A DNA stretch of 16,324 nucleotides from CAZNDN01 sp964571815 (GTDB lineage: Bacteria; Fibrobacterota; Chitinivibrionia; Chitinivibrionales; WJKA01): positions 1 through 16,324 of the forward strand of contig CAZNDN010000093.1 in the NCBI GenBank assembly GCA_964571815.1, given 5' to 3'. Both the position numbers and the translations under genes were made by a program. The first letter of the stretch is position 1; each line of letters begins with the position of its first letter. Shown one piece after another: positions 5,949-14,128 of the stretch. The notes below the pieces were generated by a model. That model saw nothing but the letters and a program-made list of their open reading frames with translations, had not been told where the DNA came from and did no database searches.

Positions 5949-8210
5949 ATGATGGTGGGGATCGATGAAGTGAAGCCGGGGATGGTGCTCGCCGAAGACA
6001 TCGTCCTTCCCAACGGGATGGTTCTTGTTAACGGCGGGCAAAGTCTGACCTCCGTTCACATCGAGCACCTCAAGCGCCGCACTATCGAGCAAATCCGTAT
6101 CCGTGAAGCAGAAGACTCCGCGGAGGAGGACGAAGGAGGCTTTGATGAGGAGGTCGGTCCCGCCGAAGAAGTGGCCAATGAAAGGGACGGGGAAGGGGAG
6201 GAGGACCAGGGGGAGGTTGAGGAAGAGAAGGTTTCCGTATCGCTTCCCCGCCTGAGCTTGAGTATCAGCGAAGACCTGATGAGCGCGGAGCTGACGATCG
6301 AACCGGCGGGGGGGGGCGACGAGCAGGTTACGGTGGACGATATTAACGAGTACCTTGCCGGAGAAGGAGTCGTCTGCGGCATTGACGCCTCCAGGGTTCG
6401 GGATGCCGCGGCATCGTGGCAGGCGAACCGAAAGCCCGCGAAAATTGCCGAAATAGCCCGGGGATCGATCCCCGGGGCCGGCAAGGAAGGGGAACTTGAA
6501 TTCCGGGTCGACCATATCGACAACCGCCCCGACCTTGAGCAGGTAAAAGGTGTGGAATACTACTGGCAGATTCGCGAGCTTGGCCACGAGCCTTCCCGGG
6601 TCGACCCCGGAACGATCATTGCCGAGCGGCTTCCCGGTATGCCGCCGGTTCCGGGAAAAACGGTTACGGGGGAACTTGTCACCATTGACGAAATAATTCG
6701 AACAGAGGTGCAAGCGGATGATTCGGTGAGGTTCAACGAGGAGCAGTCAACGTTCGAGGCACTGGCCCGCGGAGTCGCGTATTTCGTTGACGGTGAAATC
6801 GGGGTCGTGCCCGTCAATTTCGATGCCTCGGCGGAGCTGGTGGCCGAACCGGACATGATGAAGGCGGAGTTGGTGATTCATCCTCCCGGAAGCGGCGGAC
6901 GGCTGCCTTCGGAGCAGCAGATCCGCGGCGTGCTCGACAACGAGGGAATCGTGCACGGGATCAAGGAAGACGTCCTCGCCGAACTTCGGGATTCCCTGGC
7001 ACGTGGTGAGTGCCCCGACAGCCCCGTGGTTGTGGCGGAGGGGGACGCGGCCAGGAACGGTACGAATGGTTCGATTGAGTTTCTTATCAGTACCGAGTCT
7101 TCCCTGGCCCCGCGCAAGAACGATGACGGGAGTGTTGATTTCAAGAACATCAATATTGTAAATACCGTGGCGAAGGGCGAAGAACTGGCAAAGTTGAGCC
7201 CTCCGACCGAGGGGACGCCGGGCAAGGACATCACGGGAAAGCAACGCCCGTGCAAACCGGGATCGCCCGCGTCGCTTCCCCAGGGGGCGAATACGGAGAT
7301 ACACCCCGAGAAGCCCGACGTACTGATCGCGGCCACCGACGGTAATGCTACCTACAACGGAGCGGTCGTCGAGGTGCAGGAAGGTTTCATCGTACCCGGC
7401 GATGTGGATTTCTCGACGGGAAACCTCACCTACGCAAAATCCGTCACGGTCAACGGAGACATCAAGGCCGGTTTCTCGGTCGAATGCGGCGGTGACCTGC
7501 AGGTCTCGGGCACTATCGAAGACTGCAACCTGACCGTCGGCGGGAACGTGCTGTGCCGCTACGGATTTGTCGGACAGGGCAAGGGACTGATCGTCGCAAA
7601 GGGTAATGTCAACGTAGGCTTCATGAAAAATCAGACTATTCACTCAAAAGGAAGCGTATCGATTGCCAAGGAGGCGCTCAACAGCACAATCCTAGCGGGG
7701 CAGTCGATTCTTGTGCATGGAAATCCGCTCTCCGCGGCGGGAGGAAGGTTGCTGGCGCGCGACAATATTACCGTCTACACGGTGGGCAACAACAGCAACA
7801 TCAAGACAACCCTGGAGGCGGGACTCGATTTCACGATGGTTGAAGAGAAGGAGAAGACCACTCGGCTGCTTGAAGAGCTTTCGGAGAGTATGCGCAAGCT
7901 CAAGGCGCCGGTCCGGAAGTTTCAGAGCCTGCTGAAGCAACGCAAGAAGCTTCCTCCCAAACAGGAATTCCTTTTCAACAAGCTCAAAAGTACCCTCTCA
8001 CGATACCGGAAACAGCTTTCGGAACTGGAAGAACGCAAGAAGGTCATCGAGACCAAGATGTACAACACCACGGGAGCGTTCATCAAGATCGAGCATGCCG
8101 CAATGCCCGGAACAATGTTCAAGATCGGCGATCGGTATTTCATTATGAAGGAAGAGGTTGTCGGTCCGAAAACCGTTCGGTTGATCAGGGGCCAGGTTCG
8201 CATTCTGTGA
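5949..8210 (+). CDS. FapA/DUF342-family protein with duplicated N-terminal module
   Basis: The chosen start is ATG 5949, eight nt after GAGG (5937-5940); the frame is open to a TTG at 5922 and an ATG also follows at 5952. The product has 753 residues. Residues 3-52 (VKPGMVLAEDIVLPNGMVL, then LTSVHIEHL) resemble the small N-terminal domain seen in some HD-GYP proteins. An acidic Glu/Asp-rich linker follows (about 53-94). A FapA N-domain module occupies about 96-288 and a second copy about 292-483; each begins with M-x-A-E-L-x-I-x-P and ends with a G-x-PG-K-x-x-TG segment. Then come a Gly-rich right-handed beta-helix (484-620), a charged coiled coil (628-705) and a short beta-rich tail. FapA-family proteins are polymer-type cytoplasmic proteins tied to flagellar assembly or cell-surface organisation in some species; no flagellar gene is seen here, so the role is open. 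A G9 tract lies in the linker end of module 1. Confidence 0.9.
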   Translation: MMVGIDEVKPGMVLAEDIVLPNGMVLVNGGQSLTSVHIEHLKRRTIEQIRIREAEDSAEEDEGGFDEEVGPAEEVANERDGEGEEDQGEVEEEKVSVSLPRLSLSISEDLMSAELTIEPAGGGDEQVTVDDINEYLAGEGVVCGIDASRVRDAAASWQANRKPAKIAEIARGSIPGAGKEGELEFRVDHIDNRPDLEQVKGVEYYWQIRELGHEPSRVDPGTIIAERLPGMPPVPGKTVTGELVTIDEIIRTEVQADDSVRFNEEQSTFEALARGVAYFVDGEIGVVPVNFDASAELVAEPDMMKAELVIHPPGSGGRLPSEQQIRGVLDNEGIVHGIKEDVLAELRDSLARGECPDSPVVVAEGDAARNGTNGSIEFLISTESSLAPRKNDDGSVDFKNINIVNTVAKGEELAKLSPPTEGTPGKDITGKQRPCKPGSPASLPQGANTEIHPEKPDVLIAATDGNATYNGAVVEVQEGFIVPGDVDFSTGNLTYAKSVTVNGDIKAGFSVECGGDLQVSGTIEDCNLTVGGNVLCRYGFVGQGKGLIVAKGNVNVGFMKNQTIHSKGSVSIAKEALNSTILAGQSILVHGNPLSAAGGRLLARDNITVYTVGNNSNIKTTLEAGLDFTMVEEKEKTTRLLEELSESMRKLKAPVRKFQSLLKQRKKLPPKQEFLFNKLKSTLSRYRKQLSELEERKKVIETKMYNTTGAFIKIEHAAMPGTMFKIGDRYFIMKEEVVGPKTVRLIRGQVRIL
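6308..6316 (+). repeat. Nine-G homopolymer inside the FapA-family gene
   Basis: Nine consecutive G residues encode part of P-A-G-G-G-D in a loop of the first FapA module. Slippage by one base would frameshift about 630 downstream codons. G tracts of this length are classic slipped-strand sites, but are also places where assemblies err. The present length keeps the frame. Confidence 0.8.
6457..6476. repeat. 20-bp perfect palindrome inside the FapA-family gene
   Basis: CCCGGGGATCGATCCCCGGG equals its own reverse complement over all 20 bases, with no spacer. It encodes A-R-G-S-I-P-G, at the position of the conserved A/V-x-E/R-G-x-x-P segment of the family, so part of the sequence is fixed by the protein. 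Confidence 0.85.
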
Positions 8211-8233
8211 GTCGATTCAAACGACACCGGGGC

Positions 8234-8254
8234 GGGACGCACAGTCCCCGTTTC
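8234..8254. terminator. Weak hairpin between convergent FapA-family gene and rluB
   Basis: GGGAC (8234-8238) pairs with GTCCC (8244-8248) around a 5-nt loop, within a larger run of G and C, and is followed by C, G and three T residues. It lies in the 49-bp gap between two convergent stops, where a terminator is expected. The T-run is short, so this is a tentative call. Confidence 0.3.
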
Positions 8255-8259
8255 CGCTG

Positions 8260-9084
8260 TCAATGGGCTGTTCGTTTCTTTCCTCCGGGACGATGTCCGG
8301 TCGCTTTGAGGCCCGCGAGTTCCCGCGGAGTAACCGCACGAAGCGCTCCGCGGGGAAGCTTTCCGAGTCTGACCGAACCCAGACGAATCCGTTGGAGCCG
8401 CACGACGCTCCGTCCCACCCCCTCGCACATCCTGCGTATCTGACGGTTCTTGCCTTGGTAAAGAACAACCTCGTAACGGCAACTCCGAACTCCCCGCTCG
8501 CCGGTGCCGACCTCGGTAATCTCCGCGGCACGCAGAAGCTGCCCCCGCGATTCGATTCCGCTCACCACAAGTGCGTTTCTTTCCGTCTCGCCCAGGGGGG
8601 CATCAAGCGTAATCCGGTATACTTTCTTGATATGAAATCTCGGGTGCGTCAACCCGTGAACAAGGTCCCCATCGTTGGTAAGAAGCAGCAGGCCCTCGGA
8701 ATCTCGATCCAGGCGGCCCACGTAGCGCAGATGATCGCACCGGTAACCGCGCTCCCGCAGCCGGTCGTAGATCGTGGGCCGGCCGCGCGGGTCGCTGCGG
8801 GTCACCATGGTATCCCGCGGCTTGTGATAGACAAGATACTCCTTTCTTCGGACAACCTTCATCCGCCTGCCGCCGCAGGTGACGGTGTCATGCGCCGGAT
8901 CGACCCTGGTTCCCAGTTTTGTGACCCGGCAACCGTTGACGGAGATCTTGCCCGCGCCGATAAGACTGTCGCACGCCCTGCGCGATCCCAGTCCGCACTG
9001 CGCAAGGAACCGATTGAGCCTGACCTCGTCCCCGCCCTTCGCGTCGGCCGGCGGCCGGCGACCCGATTCCTCGTCCATGTTCAT
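8260..9084 (-). CDS. rluB: 23S rRNA pseudouridine synthase, RluB/RsuA family
   Basis: The 274-residue protein has the two-domain layout of the family. An S4 RNA-binding domain at about 21-67 (RLNRFLAQCGLGSRRACDSL, then GKISVNG) precedes the pseudouridine synthase domain. The catalytic signature GRLDRDSEGLLLLTNDG lies at 123-139, with Asp126 as the nucleophile. The later family segments KVYRITLD (154-161) and GKNRQIRRMCEGVG (211-224) are also present. RluB converts a uridine to pseudouridine in the peptidyl-transferase region of 23S rRNA. RsuA, RluE or RluF cannot be fully excluded, but the N-terminal S4 sequence and length fit RluB best. The ATG at 9082-9084 has GGAGG five nt upstream and overlaps the stop of the DUF512 gene (ATGA), so the two are probably translationally coupled. 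A second ATG lies two codons in. The C-terminal tail is basic. Confidence 0.92.
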   Translation of the reverse strand: MNMDEESGRRPPADAKGGDEVRLNRFLAQCGLGSRRACDSLIGAGKISVNGCRVTKLGTRVDPAHDTVTCGGRRMKVVRRKEYLVYHKPRDTMVTRSDPRGRPTIYDRLRERGYRCDHLRYVGRLDRDSEGLLLLTNDGDLVHGLTHPRFHIKKVYRITLDAPLGETERNALVVSGIESRGQLLRAAEITEVGTGERGVRSCRYEVVLYQGKNRQIRRMCEGVGRSVVRLQRIRLGSVRLGKLPRGALRAVTPRELAGLKATGHRPGGKKRTAH

Positions 9085-10484
9085 GTGTCCCTCCCGCTCT
9101 CCGCCTTCCCCTCGTCTGCCGGCAGCTCGACCATCTCAGACACACATGCAGCCTTCACCACTCTCCGTCGCATCAGGCTGCCGAGACGCCCAACTGAGAA
9201 ACCGTCAAGGGTGTATCCACGGTAGTTGAAAATGACGTCGGGAACCACGACCACACAGTCGGTTGGAGTTCCGGCCCGGCGAACCGCCGCCGCAATGTCC
9301 GCGGCGCACAGCAATCCCGCCACGGTGACCGACGCACCGAACCGCCGGTTTACGACGGGAAGCAGCCTGACGGTGGCCGCTCCGAGAACCGCCTGCAACT
9401 GCTCGATGATCGGAGAGAGGACTTCGGAGGCGGCGACGGAAGTGACGATGACCCGACAGGGGCTGCCGGAGAAGGCGCCGCTCCGCACGCGGCGGAGTAT
9501 CCGGGCTCTGCAGCCGTTCCACTCTTCGCGCAGTCGTCGAACCAGCCCCACGCCGTTTTCGATCTGCGGGTAGTCTTCGTAGTAGTCCGGCGGCGGGACG
9601 GGCAGGCGGGCACGAAGGAAGAGTTCATCGGAAGCAAACACCCGCCGAACACCGCCGCGGGCCTTGTCCCGTTCTCCGACGGAGTCGACAAGCAGGCAGG
9701 TCCTGCGCGCCCGTTCGATGCCGACCGGATGAAGCCCGCCGGTATGGTACTTCGTCAAGCCCACCGGGACTATCGCCACCGAACGAAGCCGGTCTCCGAG
9801 GGAGAGCAGATCCTCTATCGTCGAACAAAGCTCCGCTTCACCATCGTTGTACCCGGGACACAGAACGATCTGCGTGTGGAGACTGATCCCGTTTCCGGCA
9901 AGGAATCCCAGCAGTTTCATAATCGCCGGCGCCCGAGAGTTGCGCAGCATGCGGCGTCGCACGGTGTCGTTGGTTGTATGAACCGAAATGTACAGCGGCG
10001 ACCGTCCCTGTCGCACGATTCTGTCGAGTTCATCGCGGCGCGCGGAGGCGAGTGTCACGTAATTGCCGTAGAGAAAAGACAACGCCGTGTCTTCATCCTT
10101 CACATACAAGGACTTTCGCATTCCGCGAGGAAGCTGATCGACGAAACAAAAGACACAACGGTTCGGACAGCGTCGTATTGCCGTCGGCGCCGGGTGGATT
10201 CCACTCGGCCTCCCGGGGATTCGCCGCAGGATGTTCTTTCGTATGTGCCCCTTGCGCACAAACGTAACCTCAGGACATGCACGAGAGAGCAGGAACATCA
10301 GATCCACTTCGTCGCTCACCGCTTCTCCGTCAATCTCAACAATACGGTCCCCGCGCCGAATCCCCGCTTTCCATGCGCAGGAATCGGGCTCGACGCACCG
10401 TACGGGCAGGCCCGTGCCGGCGGGATGGAGGGCCTGCCGTGCATTCGGCAGCCCCCGATTTCCCCGTATCGACTTCCCGTCCAT
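9081..10484 (-). CDS. DUF512-family protein: PDZ domain plus radical SAM core
   Basis: The 467-residue product has three parts. A PDZ-like domain spans about 24-75 (CAWKAGIRRGDRIVEIDGEAV). A radical SAM core follows with cluster motif C106-x3-C110-x2-C113 inside RRCPNRCVFCFVDQLPRGMR, then DTALSFLYGNYVTLASA (about 132-148). The C-terminal DUF512 region includes DYYEDYPQIENGVGLVR and RFGASVTVAGLL. This is a widespread bacterial family whose reaction is not established; the cysteines indicate a 4Fe-4S cluster and S-adenosylmethionine chemistry. I chose ATG 10484, which has GGGGAGG just upstream, over the TTG at 10529 that opens the frame. The gene overlaps rluB by 4 bp and is divergent from the Ig-like lipoprotein gene, sharing its control region. 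Confidence 0.93.
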   Translation of the reverse strand: MDGKSIRGNRGLPNARQALHPAGTGLPVRCVEPDSCAWKAGIRRGDRIVEIDGEAVSDEVDLMFLLSRACPEVTFVRKGHIRKNILRRIPGRPSGIHPAPTAIRRCPNRCVFCFVDQLPRGMRKSLYVKDEDTALSFLYGNYVTLASARRDELDRIVRQGRSPLYISVHTTNDTVRRRMLRNSRAPAIMKLLGFLAGNGISLHTQIVLCPGYNDGEAELCSTIEDLLSLGDRLRSVAIVPVGLTKYHTGGLHPVGIERARRTCLLVDSVGERDKARGGVRRVFASDELFLRARLPVPPPDYYEDYPQIENGVGLVRRLREEWNGCRARILRRVRSGAFSGSPCRVIVTSVAASEVLSPIIEQLQAVLGAATVRLLPVVNRRFGASVTVAGLLCAADIAAAVRRAGTPTDCVVVVPDVIFNYRGYTLDGFSVGRLGSLMRRRVVKAACVSEMVELPADEGKAESGRDT

Positions 10485-10511
10485 CGGTCCTCCCCGTGCC
10501 GCAATGATCCG

Positions 10512-10541
10512 TTGATTGTGCTTGTACAAGAACAGTATAAT
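10512..10541 (+). promoter_or_regulatory. Promoter of the Ig-like lipoprotein gene, with an 18-bp inverted repeat in the spacer
   Basis: TTGATT (10512-10517) is followed after 18 nt by a perfect TATAAT (10536-10541). The spacer is filled by TGTGCTTGTACAAGAACA (10517-10534), which is an inverted repeat except for one mismatched pair; its core CTTGTACAAG is perfect. On the minus strand TATACT (10534-10539) overlaps the -10 element and could serve the DUF512 gene. A dimeric regulator bound here would block both directions. This is a sequence-based inference. Confidence 0.6.
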
Positions 10542-10562
10542 TAAAATACTCTGAAATCGCCG

Positions 10563-10590
10563 CGAGGCCGTGAGCGGGCCGGCAGCCTCG
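10563..10590 (+). other. Possible 5' leader hairpin upstream of the Ig-like lipoprotein gene
   Basis: CGAGGC (10563-10568) can pair with GCCTCG (10585-10590) around a 16-nt GC-rich loop. It falls within the roughly 95-nt leader between the predicted transcription start and GTG 10643. It matches no riboswitch class I recognise, and GC-rich sequence makes such pairings common. Confidence 0.25.
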
Positions 10591-10642
10591 GCCGCCGGAG
10601 CTTCACGGGGAGAGTGTGGACCTGATCAAAGGAGGATACACC

Positions 10643-13600
10643 GTGAGTGCCGGACCCATACGTTTCACAGGTGCACTGGTGTTGGTTGGAATGCTGTCAT
10701 GCACGATCCAGGATGATCTCGGTTCGCCGGTAAGACCGTCCGGCGGCGACACAACGTCGACAACAATCCCCGTCGGTCCCGACCAGGAAGAAATCACGCC
10801 GTCACTGGTGGCCTCACCCGACAGCGCATACGTCCGCGTCGGCGACACCCTGCGCATCACCCTCCGCGCTTTCGCCGACAGTCAGGTCACGGCAATATCC
10901 CCCCCCTATCCCAACGCGCGCATCACCGTGACGCCGTCAACCACCGGCGATACCGACACGCTGGTCACCGACGCCAACGGCAGGGCCCAGTACCTGTTTA
11001 CGTCCGACGAAGCGGTCGACAATGTCCAGGTGACGTTCGAGTGTCGGGGAGTCAGGCAACGTGTCAGGTTCGACGTAACCGATACGCCGTTTCAGATACA
11101 GAAGATGATCCGGGCCTCCGCCGATGCCTCCAGTATCAAGGCCGACGGGCGAAGTACCACAACTATCAATGTAAAGGTGATCAACGAAGATCACAACCCG
11201 GTGGTCGGCCAGGCCATTCAGTTTGTCTCCACCGCGGGGACCATCGCCGGCAAGAATCCGCCGTCAAAGGACAAGACCGGTCAGAGCGTAACCGACAACT
11301 CGGGTATCGCCCGGGCCACGCTGACCAGCACCGAGATTAACGATACCGCTTTCATCACGGTGTTCATGGTGAGTGATATGTCGATGAGCGACGAAACCCG
11401 GGTCGCGTTTCAGGGGGTAACCATCACCCTCGACGTCGACTCTTCGAACCTGAAGCTGGGGGGGCGGGCAAACCTGACCGCCCATCTCATCAACGGCGCG
11501 GGCGAACCTATCGGCAACACGCCCATCTATATGAGCCTCGGAGGCGGAGACAACTCCAATCTGTCGTTTGTGTCGGGCTCGGTCGATACGGTGACCAGTT
11601 TCGACGAAGGTATTGCGCGGGCAACGATTGTGGGTAATACCGCGGGGACCGACTCGGTCATCGTTCACGCCGTCGGCGTGAGGCAGGCAACGAAAATTAA
11701 CGTGACCGACCTGCTGCTGAACATCGCGCTCGATGCGACCAGTATGCAGGCCAGGGAAGGGCTGTTCGATACGTTGCGGGTGGAGTTTACGCGCAGCAAC
11801 GGCAATCCGCTCTCCAACAAGGCGATCCGTGTGATTCGCCACTATCAGAATCGCGAGGGCTCCCCCGTTGCCGACACGCTTGAGCAACGAACGGGTTCGG
11901 AGGGCAGGACAAAGTTCGCCGTCGCCGCGGCCGGCTGGGAGACAATCATGCGGCTGGAGGTCGTCGCCTTCAACCGCTCCAACGATATCGCCACCGCCGA
12001 GACATCCGTGAAATTCATCGCCACACGCAAAATGACCATCAATGCCACACCGATTATTGTTCCGGCCGACGGTTCATCGCACTCCACAATTACGGTACAG
12101 ATCAAGAACGAAGACAACAACCCGATCTCGGGAGACAAACTCCTGTTCCGCTCCACCGCCGGTCTGGTAACCGCATCTTCGACCACCGACGCAAAGGGAA
12201 AGGCAACCGCCACGCTAACCAGCGACCGGCGTAATACCATCGCGACCGTAACGGCGCTGCTTGCCAGCAATCCCGACAGCAATCTCTCAATCGACGTCGA
12301 GTTCAACGGCGTCGAACTGAAGGCAAGCGCCAGCCCCCCCAGCATCAACTCCAGCGGCAATGACACCAGCACGGTGCTGGTGACGCTGGTTGATGCGATG
12401 AAAAACGCGATCGTGGGAGAAGACATTCATTTCCGAAAGCAGCAGGAAGAAACCAGTATCATGGTGATTGATTCAGTCACCGACAATCGCGGCGAAGCAC
12501 GAATCAAGGTAGTGGGCACGGGCACAGGCAGGGATACGATCAGCATTGAAGCGGCCGGGGCAGGCGCGAAAACCGTCATCAACTACTCATCCAACCACCT
12601 CACGGTCGATACGGTGCGGAACGCGGGAAACGACTATATCGCCGATGGAGAGAGTACGACACGCATGCGGGTGAGGTATACCAGGGGGGACAAAACGACG
12701 GCTATCTCCGGAGCCACCATCGATGTAAGTGTGACGGTCGGTGAGGTGGATTCGGTCGTATTCGCGAAAACGTATACGACCAACAACAGCGGCGTGGTCA
12801 ACTTCGACATAAAGAATCCCCAGTTTGCCAGTACGGCAACGGTGTTCGTGACGGCAAAAAGCAAGGATGAAATCACTACGGCATCAAATGAGGTGTATTT
12901 CCGGGCCTCGAAAATACACCGGATCAAGCTGGTGGGCACGCCCGAGGTGATCAGTATCAACGGAGACCGTGCACGCATCACCGCAACGGCCTTCGACACC
13001 ATGGGTAACCGGGTGAAGGATGCGGAAATAGGTTTCAATATCGTGAGCGGACCCGGCGGCGGGGAATTCCTCGATCCGCCCAAGGCCACGTCGCGCATTG
13101 ACGGAACGGGCGAAACGTACCTCGTGTCGGGAACCATCCCCAGTACGTTTCGGCAGGTGGGGATCGTGGCCGGAGATTTCGAAGGGATGAAATCCGACAC
13201 GGTGAAGTTCACGATTGCCGGCCCGCCCTACGCCATCACCATACGCCGCGATATCGGCGAGGGAACCGACAACGGCGACGGGACCTATTCCATGGGGTGT
13301 GTGGCGCTGGTGACCGATGTCAACGGCAACCCGGTGGCCGACGGTACGGAGGTTACGTTCAGTCTCAAAATTACCGGCTACAATATCTTCAAGCCTGCCG
13401 TGGAATTCAACCACTATTACGACGAAGAGCATTACTACTGGCACTACTCCTACGTGGTAGATACGGTTCCGGAGCTTCTCGTGTTCGAGGATCTCAACGA
13501 CAACTTCCGACTCGACCCGGGTGAAGACCGTAACCGCGACAACGTAGCAAGCCGCGGAGAAGACCTCAACGGCAACGGAATTGCCGAATTCGGCCCCGCC

Positions 13601-14128
13601 TTCCTCGACATCAACCTCAACGGCCGCCGCGACCGTTATCCGGAGCCGCATCGCCCCTACTTGCGGTATCACGACGCTGACGGAAACCCCGTCTACGATA
13701 CCATATTTGTTGATTACAACGGCAACAATTTCCGCGATTTCATCGAACCGCTCGACGACCAGGCCTACCTGGCGGCCTACGAAAGGATCCGGCTCGGGGA
13801 AGGCACCTCCGCCGACTCCACGACAATCGACCAGATGGACACGGAGTATTGGGCGGCACGGGACGCGGTCGAAGGAGGCAAGGGCTTTGATATTGACTGG
13901 AATCAGAACGGTGCGCTCGATCCTATCACGACGGCGTATCTGGAGCGAACGGTGCTTACCAGCGCAGGGAAAGCGCCGAATATGATTACGTACGGTCAGT
14001 CCGACGCGCTCCGGGTGCGGGTGATGATCAATGCCGAGAGTCAGGGGATCACTACCGACAGTCCCCAGGAGTTCGTGTTGCCGATTCTGACCAAGGATCT
14101 GGGCAACTGGTGTACGCGTTGCGAGTGA
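10643..14128 (+). CDS. Large Ig-like (Big-1/invasin-type) domain lipoprotein with calcium-type loops
   Basis: The start is GTG 10643, seven nt after AAAGGAGG (10628-10635); the upstream GTG at 10616 would place that ribosome site inside the gene. The product has 1161 residues. The N-terminus MSAGPIRFTGALVLVGMLSC is a lipoprotein-type signal with Cys20 as the likely lipidated residue. About nine Ig-like repeats of 90-105 residues follow (near 52, 151, 257, 357, 462, 557, 651, 757 and 861). Repeats 2 and 5 share the Big-1 pattern ADG-x-S/T ... V-x-N-ED-x-NP. The last repeat is interrupted at about 910-1118 by an acidic insert holding six D-x-[DN]-x-N-x-x-x-[DE] loops, of the kind that bind calcium in dockerins and thrombospondin type 3 repeats. 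The C-terminus ends CTRCE. It is probably an extracellular or outer-membrane-anchored structural or adhesive protein; its ligand is unknown. The barrel gene follows after 232 bp. Confidence 0.9.
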   Translation: MSAGPIRFTGALVLVGMLSCTIQDDLGSPVRPSGGDTTSTTIPVGPDQEEITPSLVASPDSAYVRVGDTLRITLRAFADSQVTAISPPYPNARITVTPSTTGDTDTLVTDANGRAQYLFTSDEAVDNVQVTFECRGVRQRVRFDVTDTPFQIQKMIRASADASSIKADGRSTTTINVKVINEDHNPVVGQAIQFVSTAGTIAGKNPPSKDKTGQSVTDNSGIARATLTSTEINDTAFITVFMVSDMSMSDETRVAFQGVTITLDVDSSNLKLGGRANLTAHLINGAGEPIGNTPIYMSLGGGDNSNLSFVSGSVDTVTSFDEGIARATIVGNTAGTDSVIVHAVGVRQATKINVTDLLLNIALDATSMQAREGLFDTLRVEFTRSNGNPLSNKAIRVIRHYQNREGSPVADTLEQRTGSEGRTKFAVAAAGWETIMRLEVVAFNRSNDIATAETSVKFIATRKMTINATPIIVPADGSSHSTITVQIKNEDNNPISGDKLLFRSTAGLVTASSTTDAKGKATATLTSDRRNTIATVTALLASNPDSNLSIDVEFNGVELKASASPPSINSSGNDTSTVLVTLVDAMKNAIVGEDIHFRKQQEETSIMVIDSVTDNRGEARIKVVGTGTGRDTISIEAAGAGAKTVINYSSNHLTVDTVRNAGNDYIADGESTTRMRVRYTRGDKTTAISGATIDVSVTVGEVDSVVFAKTYTTNNSGVVNFDIKNPQFASTATVFVTAKSKDEITTASNEVYFRASKIHRIKLVGTPEVISINGDRARITATAFDTMGNRVKDAEIGFNIVSGPGGGEFLDPPKATSRIDGTGETYLVSGTIPSTFRQVGIVAGDFEGMKSDTVKFTIAGPPYAITIRRDIGEGTDNGDGTYSMGCVALVTDVNGNPVADGTEVTFSLKITGYNIFKPAVEFNHYYDEEHYYWHYSYVVDTVPELLVFEDLNDNFRLDPGEDRNRDNVASRGEDLNGNGIAEFGPAFLDINLNGRRDRYPEPHRPYLRYHDADGNPVYDTIFVDYNGNNFRDFIEPLDDQAYLAAYERIRLGEGTSADSTTIDQMDTEYWAARDAVEGGKGFDIDWNQNGALDPITTAYLERTVLTSAGKAPNMITYGQSDALRVRVMINAESQGITTDSPQEFVLPILTKDLGNWCTRCE

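Noticed and set aside
10485..10529. TTG start extending the DUF512 gene by 15 codons
   Set aside because: The ATG at 10484 has a GGGGAGG site immediately upstream, and the extension would run into the palindromic promoter region.
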